Of a DNA stretch of 64,000 nt, positions 58,844 through 64,000 are shown in pieces. Origin of the DNA: [Erwinia] mediterraneensis (GTDB lineage: Bacteria > Pseudomonadota > Gammaproteobacteria > Enterobacterales > Enterobacteriaceae). The number at the start of each line of letters is the position of its first letter. Within the stretch, counting starts at the first letter, position 1. A model generated the notes under the pieces. The model searched no databases, had not been told where the DNA came from, and saw nothing but the letters and a program-made list of their open reading frames with translations. The stretch is taken from NCBI RefSeq assembly GCF_900604315.1, contig NZ_LR026978.1, positions 2,370,325 through 2,434,324 of the forward strand, given 5' to 3'. The translations under genes and the position numbers were made by a program.

Positions 58844-60097
58844 ATGCTTGAAGAAATGGGTAAGGCGGCGCGTGCCGCTTCGTATCAACTGGCTGAACTC
58901 ACTACCGCTGAAAAAAACCGGGTGCTGCTGACCATCGCCGATCGGCTGGAAGCGGAAAGCGCCGCTATTTTGCAGGCGAATGAACAGGATCTGGCGGAGG
59001 CGCGCCAGCAGGGACTCAGCGCGGCGCTGCTGGATCGCCTGTTGCTCAATCCACAGCGCCTGAAAGCGATCGCTGACGACGTGCGCCAGGTGTGTCGTCT
59101 GACGGATCCGGTGGGGCAGCTGATCGATGGCGGTCAGCTCGACAGTGGTTTACGCATTGAACGGCGGCGGGTGCCGCTGGGCGTCGTAGGGGTTATTTAC
59201 GAAGCGCGTCCGAATGTGACCGTGGATGTGGCCTCGCTGTGCCTGAAAACTGGCAACGCGGCCATTCTGCGCGGCGGTAAAGAGACCTGGCGCACCAACG
59301 GCGCGACGGTGCGGGTAATCCAGAATGCGCTGCAGCAGCATGGCCTGCCTGCAGCTGCCATCCAGGCGATTGAGAATCCTGACCGCGAACTGGTCAATCA
59401 GCTGCTGAAGCTGGATCGCTATGTTGATATGCTGATCCCGCGTGGCGGTGCCGGACTGCACAAGCTGTGCCGGGAAAATTCCACCATTCCGGTGATCACC
59501 GGCGGGATTGGCGTGTGCCACATTTTTGTGGATGAAACCATGGAAACCGAAGCGGCGCTGGAAGTGATCGTGAATGCCAAGAAACAGCGTCCCAGCGCCT
59601 GCAACTCGCTGGAAACGCTGCTGGTGCATCAGGCTGTCGCCGATCGTTTCCTGCCAGCCTTCAGCGCGCGCATGGCGCAGGAAGGGATCCCTCTGCATGC
59701 AGCAGAGAATGTGCTGCCGCTGTTGCAGCAGGGGCCTGCCAGCGTCGTGGCGCTGCAGGAGGGCGACTATGATGATGAGTGGCTGTCGCTCGATCTCAAC
59801 GTCAGACTGGTGGCCAATATTGACGAGGCTATCGCGCATATTCGTCAGCACGGTACGCAGCATTCCGACGCGATTCTGACACGCAGCATCGGTAACGCCA
59901 ACCGTTTCGTCAATCAGGTGGACTCAGCGGCGGTTTACGTTAACGCCAGTACCCGCTTTACCGACGGCGGACAGTTTGGTCTGGGGGCTGAAGTGGCAGT
60001 CAGCACCCAGAAGCTGCATGCCCGTGGTCCCATGGGGCTGGAGGCGCTGACCACCTATAAGTGGGTAGCCTGGGGTAACGATACGCTGCGGAAATAA
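58844..60097 (+). CDS. proA: Gamma-glutamyl phosphate reductase
   Basis: 417 aa (E. coli 417). NADPH-dependent reduction of glutamyl-5-phosphate, the second step of proline synthesis. The catalytic Cys is in [13 protein letters not shown], and the [13 protein letters not shown] and [19 protein letters not shown] segments are conserved. The start [10 protein letters not shown] follows AAGGAG. In E. coli tRNA-Thr (thrW) follows; none is present here. Confidence 0.98.
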   Translation: MLEEMGKAARAASYQLAELTTAEKNRVLLTIADRLEAESAAILQANEQDLAEARQQGLSAALLDRLLLNPQRLKAIADDVRQVCRLTDPVGQLIDGGQLDSGLRIERRRVPLGVVGVIYEARPNVTVDVASLCLKTGNAAILRGGKETWRTNGATVRVIQNALQQHGLPAAAIQAIENPDRELVNQLLKLDRYVDMLIPRGGAGLHKLCRENSTIPVITGGIGVCHIFVDETMETEAALEVIVNAKKQRPSACNSLETLLVHQAVADRFLPAFSARMAQEGIPLHAAENVLPLLQQGPASVVALQEGDYDDEWLSLDLNVRLVANIDEAIAHIRQHGTQHSDAILTRSIGNANRFVNQVDSAAVYVNASTRFTDGGQFGLGAEVAVSTQKLHARGPMGLEALTTYKWVAWGNDTLRK

Positions 60098-60118
60098 TTT
60101 TCTCTCTGCTTAATAAAC

Positions 60119-60146
60119 GGGTGTCCGCAAGGGCACCCTTTTTTTT
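60119..60146 (+). terminator. Rho-independent terminator of proBA
   Basis: The 8-bp stem GGGTGTCC/GGGCACCC with a GCAA tetraloop is followed by eight T residues. Confidence 0.92.
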
Positions 60147-60357
60147 ATCAGGCCCTTTTTTAGATCCGTTTATTTTTAAAGTTTCCTGTCATCCGATTTT
60201 TTGCCCTCTCGCGGTATCCGGGTAATGGGTGAAATTTGTGCGCTGCCTTACAGAACCAAGTGGGAAAGTGCTGCCCGTGCGGGCTTTCTGAACAATTTTG
60301 CTGGCTGCGCCTGGCCCGCCGGTAATAATTAACCTCAATAACGCTTCATAAAAGCTG

Positions 60358-60385
60358 TTGGGTGCTCAACAGACGGTAATATAAA
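60358..60385 (+). promoter_or_regulatory. Probable promoter of the S24 regulator gene
   Basis: TTGGGT (60358-60363), a 16-bp spacer and TATAAA (60380-60385). The rest of 60147-60447 is AT-rich towards its 3' end and shows no gene or tRNA. Confidence 0.5.
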
Positions 60386-60440
60386 ATGAACTGGTAGCAA
60401 TAATGAAAATAACATTCAGCACCTTTCCTATGGCAGATTA

Positions 60441-60455
60441 TTAACTGATGGTTAA
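60441..60455. promoter_or_regulatory. Operator-like dyad over the regulator start codon
   Basis: The perfect palindrome TTAACTGATGGTTAA overlaps ATG 60448. Related dyads lie at 61241 and 61263, downstream of the regulator gene. A natural autorepression site. Confidence 0.6.
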
Positions 60456-61179
60456 AAAAGAGAGTACGAAACAAGCTTTTACTGCCAGGCTGATTGCCGC
60501 GTGTAACAGCGCGGGAATTGTCGGACACGGACGCAACAAACAGGTCGCAAAAGCGTTACAGCAGCTGGGATGCAAAATTTCTGCTCCCGGCGTCTGGAAG
60601 TGGTTTAACGCGCAGTCGATTCCGGATAATGCCAACCTGTTGGCACTGAGTCAGCTGCTGGGGGTGCGGGTTGAATGGCTGCAGTACGGCATGGAAAAAT
60701 CCGCCGAACCGGTTGCACTGACGCCGTTACCGGGAAAACGGGCGGTGTATCGTATTGAAAGCCTTGATATTGGCCAGAAAAGCGTGAATGGCATTTCTGC
60801 GCGCGAAGAGTTTGTCGAAACCATCCAGGCGATTGAATATGGCATTGACGAGGCACGGGTGCTGTTTAATGGCCGGCCTGCGGAAAACATTCGTCTGATC
60901 GCTATCAATAACGACTCGATGGCCGGAACCTTTGCCCCACGCGACCAGATTTTCGTCGACATCAGCGTCCGTATGTTTGATGGTGACGGCATCTACATCT
61001 TTACGCTGGATAACCAGCTCTACCTGAAACGACTCCAGCAGCAGCATAAAAAAATCGCGGTTATCTCCGATAACAAACGCTATGAGACCTGGTATCTCAC
61101 CCTGGAAGAGGCGGCCAGCTTGCAGGTGCACGCCAGGGTAATTCTGAGCCAGACGCGTGACTACCAGATTTTAGGTTAA
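60448..61179 (+). CDS. Phage-type repressor with S24 (LexA/CI-like) peptidase domain
   Basis: 243 aa. N-terminal helix-turn-helix (about residues 10-75, AKALQQLGCKISAPGVWKWFN). The C-terminal S24 domain has catalytic Ser157 in NNDSMAGTF and Lys194 in YLKRLQ, with FDGDGIYIF between. A canonical Ala-Gly cleavage pair is not obvious. Role inferred: SOS-responsive repressor of the adjacent phage or tailocin genes, as with CI or PrtR. It starts the foreign module after proBA. Confidence 0.85.
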   Translation: MVKKESTKQAFTARLIAACNSAGIVGHGRNKQVAKALQQLGCKISAPGVWKWFNAQSIPDNANLLALSQLLGVRVEWLQYGMEKSAEPVALTPLPGKRAVYRIESLDIGQKSVNGISAREEFVETIQAIEYGIDEARVLFNGRPAENIRLIAINNDSMAGTFAPRDQIFVDISVRMFDGDGIYIFTLDNQLYLKRLQQQHKKIAVISDNKRYETWYLTLEEAASLQVHARVILSQTRDYQILG

Positions 61180-61240
61180 CGCCCTCAGCGCTATTTTTTT
61201 GCCTGCACAGCAAAAAATAAATCCTCTGCAATTCAAAAAG

Positions 61241-61277
61241 TTAACCGATAGTAAATAAAAAATTAACCAGTGGTGTT
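61241..61277. promoter_or_regulatory. Two operator-like dyads
   Basis: TTAACCGATAGTAAA (61241-61255) and TTAACCAGTGGTGTT (61263-61277) are variants of TTAAC-N5-GTTAA, 22 bp apart. The second runs into the TTGATA -35 box at 61277. Confidence 0.55.
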
Positions 61278-61304
61278 TGATAAAGCATAAGTTCCTGTTA
61301 ATAA
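61277..61304 (+). promoter_or_regulatory. Probable promoter of the lysis/spike module
   Basis: TTGATA (61277-61282), a 16-bp spacer and TAATAA (61299-61304), overlapped by the upstream dyads. It would give a leader of about 285 nt before 61598. Confidence 0.55.
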
Positions 61305-61411
61305 TTTGAGCATGGATGAGACATCACCACGCTTCATGGATGAACCGCTCTTAAACAATTGAGGCGCTGCACAAGCGCGACACGAACCACTCAAAAGTCA
61401 GTAGACTTTGG

Positions 61412-61570
61412 GATGGGGTGGATGCGCAAATGCAGCGTCGTCAGATGCCTGCCTGTACCTGATCACTCTCGCTCACCCGGCTGTTATTACAGCCGGGCGG
61501 GTTGACTGCGATTACAGCGGGCAACTCCGGGCTTTTCGATTAATCGAAAATGCGTGCATACCACCCCATC
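61412..61570 (+). other. Structured leader: long-range inverted repeat with internal hairpins
   Basis: GATGGGGTGG-ATGC (61412-61425) and its complement GCATACCACCCCATC (61556-61570) bracket about 130 nt. Inside lie CCCGGCTG/CAGCCGGG (61476-61497) and the perfect palindrome TTTTCGATTAATCGAAAA (61533-61550). CATGGATGA also occurs twice just upstream (about 61311 and 61336). It ends 18 nt before the ribosome site of the 92-aa gene. Confidence 0.6.
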
Positions 61571-61597
61571 GCCAAAGACTCATTCACAGGAGGAGTT

Positions 61598-61876
61598 ATG
61601 GCGATCATTCACTATGGCAAAACAGTGTTTGTTGGTAATGCACGCACCCGTCGCCATCGTCGGCGACAATCACTCAGCCGTCTCAAGCTCAGTATCGATC
61701 ACGCCTTCGGCGTCGAGCCGGAGAACATCACCCTGCGCAGTGCGGAACGTATCTGTCAGCGACCGGTTATCTCGCGCGTCGAGCGGGCCGTTAAGGCTCC
61801 CCCGCAACGTATCAGCGATCAGCCCAGTCTGGATAACTGCTGTCTGCCGCATGTGCATCTGTATGCCGTGCGCTAA
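61598..61876 (+). CDS. Unknown 92-aa basic protein of the phage-like module
   Basis: Not recognised. Very basic N-terminal third (NARTRRHRRRQSLSRLK) and a neutral, proline-containing C-terminal part with two adjacent Cys. A near-perfect ribosome site (AGGAGGAG, 4 nt spacing) precedes ATG 61598, so it should be well translated. Position between an S24 repressor and lysis genes is where PrtN-like activators or antiterminators sit. The charge suggests nucleic-acid binding. Function is inference. Confidence 0.65.
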   Translation: MAIIHYGKTVFVGNARTRRHRRRQSLSRLKLSIDHAFGVEPENITLRSAERICQRPVISRVERAVKAPPQRISDQPSLDNCCLPHVHLYAVR

Positions 61877-62101
61877 ACGCGGGTTTCATTCTGCAGCATT
61901 CGTAGCTTCTGCTTTTTTCTGACCGGCTCCAGCTCAGGCTGGGACGCGTTCGTTCTGTTCACTGTTCAGTCACTCTTTATTGTCAGGGAGGTCCGGCATT
62001 CGCCTTGTCGCCGCCACTGACCAGAGAGATTTATATATCCCCTTTATTTTGCCGCGTGATGCCGCGTGGCTACTTACTGTGCCCTGAAAAGAGGAATCAT
62101 T

Positions 62102-62569
62102 ATGAGCCAGATTATTGCCATCTTGAATTTTGAGGAGGGCTATGTGGAGTCGCCCTATCTGGATACGCAAGGCTTCCCAACGGTCGCCGGCGGCATCCGC
62201 ATCGGCCCCAAAGGCGCATCTTTGAGTAATTACAATTTTCGCGTACCGCGCATCGTCGGCGATACCTGGAAGCAGTGCATCCTGCAGGGCAAAGCGCAGG
62301 AGATGCAGGTGCGGCCGATAATTAGCCGGGCGCTGGCGAAGTGCAATGACGCGCGTGCTGATGTGCTCTACAGCATGGCTTACCAGCTGGGTGTCGAAGG
62401 ACTCGCACAGTTCAAAGATATGTTGAACATGATCGCCCAGGAAGATTTTGACGCGGCGGCCAATGCGATGCTGAACAGCCTCTGGGCGCGACAGACGCCC
62501 GGGCGGGCGCGACGTCATGCCGAGGTGATGCGTAGCGGGACTTATGACATCTATCGGGGGTTGCTATGA
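62102..62569 (+). CDS. Phage-type lysozyme (T4-like, GH24)
   Basis: 155 aa endolysin. The T4-lysozyme triad spacing is exact: Glu12 (EEGY), Asp21 (LDTQG) and Thr27 (FPTVAGG), with E-D 9 and D-T 6 residues apart as in T4 (11, 20, 26). QLGVEGLAQFKDML and WARQTPGRARRHAEV match the C-terminal lobe. No signal-anchor is visible, so export needs the holin. AGAGGA precedes the start. It overlaps the holin by 4 bp. Confidence 0.9.
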   Translation: MSQIIAILNFEEGYVESPYLDTQGFPTVAGGIRIGPKGASLSNYNFRVPRIVGDTWKQCILQGKAQEMQVRPIISRALAKCNDARADVLYSMAYQLGVEGLAQFKDMLNMIAQEDFDAAANAMLNSLWARQTPGRARRHAEVMRSGTYDIYRGLL

Positions 62570-62913
62570 GCTGGATTTACTACCTGATCGCGGTGTTGCT
62601 GGCCATCATTCTGCTGTTACTGCTGCACCGTTTTACCACGCTGGAATTTGTTACCCATGCCAGATTGCTGTTTAAAACCTGGTCGGTGTGGCTGGCGACG
62701 CTGGGCTCTATGCTCAGTGCCTGGGCACAGTCATTTCCGGGGGATGCCCTGAACGCCTGGAACAGCCTGCCGGAAGATGTGAAGTCTATTATTCCCCATA
62801 ACTACCTCGGCATGATCGGCGCTTTTATGGTGGCGATGGGCGTGCTGGCGCAGTTTGTACGCCAGCGAAAATTACTTGAAGAGAAGGGTAAACAGCAGAG
62901 GGCAAAACCATGA
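62566..62913 (+). CDS. Phage holin-like membrane protein
   Basis: 115 aa. Strong membrane helix at residues 4-21, a second weaker hydrophobic stretch (WLATLGSMLSAWAQ) and a third near 80-98 (YLGMIGAFMVAMGVLAQFV), ending in a basic tail. The pattern SMLSAWAQSFPGDALNAW..PEDVKSIIPHNYLG is that of a small phage holin family (DUF7940-like). It lies between lysozyme and spanins, overlapping both by 4 bp. Confidence 0.8.
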   Translation: MSWIYYLIAVLLAIILLLLLHRFTTLEFVTHARLLFKTWSVWLATLGSMLSAWAQSFPGDALNAWNSLPEDVKSIIPHNYLGMIGAFMVAMGVLAQFVRQRKLLEEKGKQQRAKP

Positions 62914-63203
62914 TGCTTTTCAGCGCATTACTGGCTGGCAGCTGGCACTGGCTGGCAGCGGGCGTTGCTGTGATTGTCGCTATCTTTGCCAGCTATCTGA
63001 GCGGCAAAAAGACAGGCAAAACGCAGCAGCAGGCAAAGGCCGATATCGAGAGCGCACAGAAGGAGGCGGCGCAGGTAGCTGCCGTTGCACATCAACAACA
63101 GCAACATCGTGAGGAGGCAAAACGTGTTGAGGCGGAGAACAGTAATCTTGATGATGCTGCCGCTCGTAACAAGCTGCGGCAGTCCCGATACCACCAACCC
63201 TGA
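62910..63203 (+). CDS. Rz-like inner-membrane spanin
   Basis: 97 aa. One N-terminal membrane helix (WHWLAAGVAVIVAIFASYL) and a periplasmic Gln/Ala/Glu-rich coiled coil. Typical i-spanin architecture. The last third is overlapped in another frame by the o-spanin gene. Confidence 0.78.
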   Translation: MMLFSALLAGSWHWLAAGVAVIVAIFASYLSGKKTGKTQQQAKADIESAQKEAAQVAAVAHQQQQHREEAKRVEAENSNLDDAAARNKLRQSRYHQP

Positions 63204-63357
63204 ACCGGTGGCCATCACCGATTCAGCTTGCGTACTTTTTTCCCCGATTTATACCCATGCCAGTGACGTGCAGGTGATGGATATCCGCACCGTGCGCGCC
63301 ATTAACACCCACAACGACATGTGGGATCAACTTTGTAGCCCACCGGCTCACCCCTGA
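63124..63357 (+). CDS. Rz1-like outer-membrane lipoprotein spanin
   Basis: 77 aa from GTG 63124, with GAGGAGG 6 nt upstream. Short signal with lipobox VTSC (Cys18), then a proline-containing periplasmic chain. It starts 80 bp inside the Rz-like gene in the +1 frame, the classic nested Rz/Rz1 arrangement. With 77 codons it extends well beyond the Rz stop. Confidence 0.75.
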   Translation: MLRRRTVILMMLPLVTSCGSPDTTNPEPVAITDSACVLFSPIYTHASDVQVMDIRTVRAINTHNDMWDQLCSPPAHP

Positions 63358-63427
63358 ATTTTCAACCCTGAGTCATTCCGGGCTCTTTTCCGAGCCTGTT
63401 AATCCTGATATTCCTGAGGAGGAATCT

Positions 63428-64000
63428 ATGATCGAAGTTAATTCTTTTGCCGAACTGAGCACCACTAAGCCAAGCGTATCAGGCGAAGTCGCTGTACTGA
63501 AACGTTATTATGATAAAGACTCCAGCTTCCGTGGGGGCGGTGAGTTTGTCGGCTTCCTGAGCACCACGGTGCTGAAAGAGGATGGGGGCACGGTAGTGAT
63601 CGGCAGCGGCTTTTACTGGAAGCGCATCATCAACGATCCTACCGAGATCAACGTGCTGCACTTCGGGGCGAAAGGCGACGGTACGACCGATGACACCGAA
63701 GCGTTTCAACGTATGCTGAACTGGACCCAGACTTACAACACCAACGTAAAAGATCTGCCGGTGCGCTTCCCGGGCGGAAAATTCCTGATTAAACCCATCG
63801 ATCTCAGTGGCGCGGAAATCCCTTTTTTTGGGCTGCTGGGCGATGATATCGAGCTCGGCTCGTTGCCGCGTACCACTATCGTTTCGGACAAAAGCAGCAA
63901 ACCGGTATTTAAAGTCAAAGCACGGCGTACGGCGATTCGCGGTATTGCCTGGAATGGTCAGGCATCAGCTAATACCACAGAAAATGCTGGTACTATTACT
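63428..64000 (+). CDS. Phage tailspike / pectate-lyase-fold protein (5' part)
   Basis: 191 codons are visible and the frame runs off the window. GAGGAGG lies 6 nt before ATG 63428. Residues 1-75 form a short head-binding-like domain (FRGGGEFVGFLSTT, GGTVVIGSGFYWKRI). Then INVLHFGAKGDGTTDDTEAFQRML opens a right-handed beta-helix of the Pectate_lyase_3 type. Such proteins bind and often cut capsule or exopolysaccharide. The polysaccharide cannot be predicted here. Confidence 0.85.
   Translation, partial: MIEVNSFAELSTTKPSVSGEVAVLKRYYDKDSSFRGGGEFVGFLSTTVLKEDGGTVVIGSGFYWKRIINDPTEINVLHFGAKGDGTTDDTEAFQRMLNWTQTYNTNVKDLPVRFPGGKFLIKPIDLSGAEIPFFGLLGDDIELGSLPRTTIVSDKSSKPVFKVKARRTAIRGIAWNGQASANTTENAGTIT

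Noticed and set aside
60098-60447. tRNA-Thr (thrW) or an attachment site after proA
   Set aside because: No cloverleaf or CCA-ended tRNA sequence and no tRNA 3'-end fragment is visible; only a terminator and an AT-rich promoter region.
62855-63112. Alternative 85-aa frame overlapping the holin and Rz genes
   Set aside because: Lacks a ribosome site and membrane features; the two spanin frames explain the region.

Overview
The window is a 64 kb chromosomal segment of an enterobacterium. It carries the 3' part of an rRNA operon and a gene order that follows the Escherichia coli rrnH-aspU-yafD-mltD-gloB-yafS-rnhA-dnaQ-aspV, yafV, fadE-gmhA-yafJ-yafK-dinB and pepD-gpt-frsA-crl-phoE-proBA blocks. 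Proteins diverge moderately from E. coli, and the hpx purine and mtn methionine-salvage genes are absent from K-12. An Erwiniaceae/Pantoea-like or other non-E. coli enterobacterial host fits best (inference; the genus cannot be fixed from sequence alone).

Layout. 1-3300: 23S, 5S, tRNA-Asp. 3.7-9.2 kb: yafD, mltD, gloB, yafS, rnhA, dnaQ, then a second identical tRNA-Asp. 9.3-24.6 kb: a nitrogen-scavenging island of the Klebsiella hpx type. It has a DhnA-like aldolase, allantoin permease hpxC, hpxSAB (regulator, racemase, allantoinase), hpxZYXW on the minus strand, the RpiR regulator hpxU, and an ABC transporter-hpxJ-hpxK operon. A consensus sigma-54 promoter and an NtrC-type palindrome precede the last operon. 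24.6-31.1 kb: methionine salvage (yafV omega-amidase, ybdL, mtnCD, mtnA, mtnK), with MetJ boxes in both divergent promoter regions. 31.1-39.2 kb: an amide module with two NtrC sites, a sigma-54 promoter, a leader terminator, AmiC-like sensor, AmiR-like ANTAR antiterminator, peptide-type ABC transporter and a formamidase/acetamidase. 39.3-45.9 kb: fadE, gmhA, yafJ, yafK, a hypothetical gene and SOS-controlled dinB. 45.9-46.6 kb: a 187-bp tandem repeat array. 46.6-50.2 kb: a ribose-type ABC transporter preceded by a leader RNA and a four-box MetJ-like array, which makes it a candidate methylthioribose importer. 50.6-52.1 kb: an Rpn-family nuclease gene with an internal translation start and two tandem downstream duplications of its C-terminal small-protein region. 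52.2-60.1 kb: pepD, gpt, frsA, crl, phoE (with a Pho box), proB, proA. 60.4 kb to the end: a phage- or tailocin-like module with S24 repressor, operators, a structured leader, a 92-aa unknown, lysozyme, holin, nested spanins and the start of a tailspike.

How it fits together. Two large accessory blocks (hpx and the amide module) release ammonia from ureides and small amides, and both carry NtrC/sigma-54 signals, so they should be used under nitrogen limitation. The methionine-salvage genes and perhaps the ribose-type transporter share MetJ control. The item I find most novel is the Rpn locus. Rpn toxins are known to be inhibited by an intragenic small protein, and here that small-protein region has been copied twice as free-standing ORFs whose repeat number falls 4-2-1.
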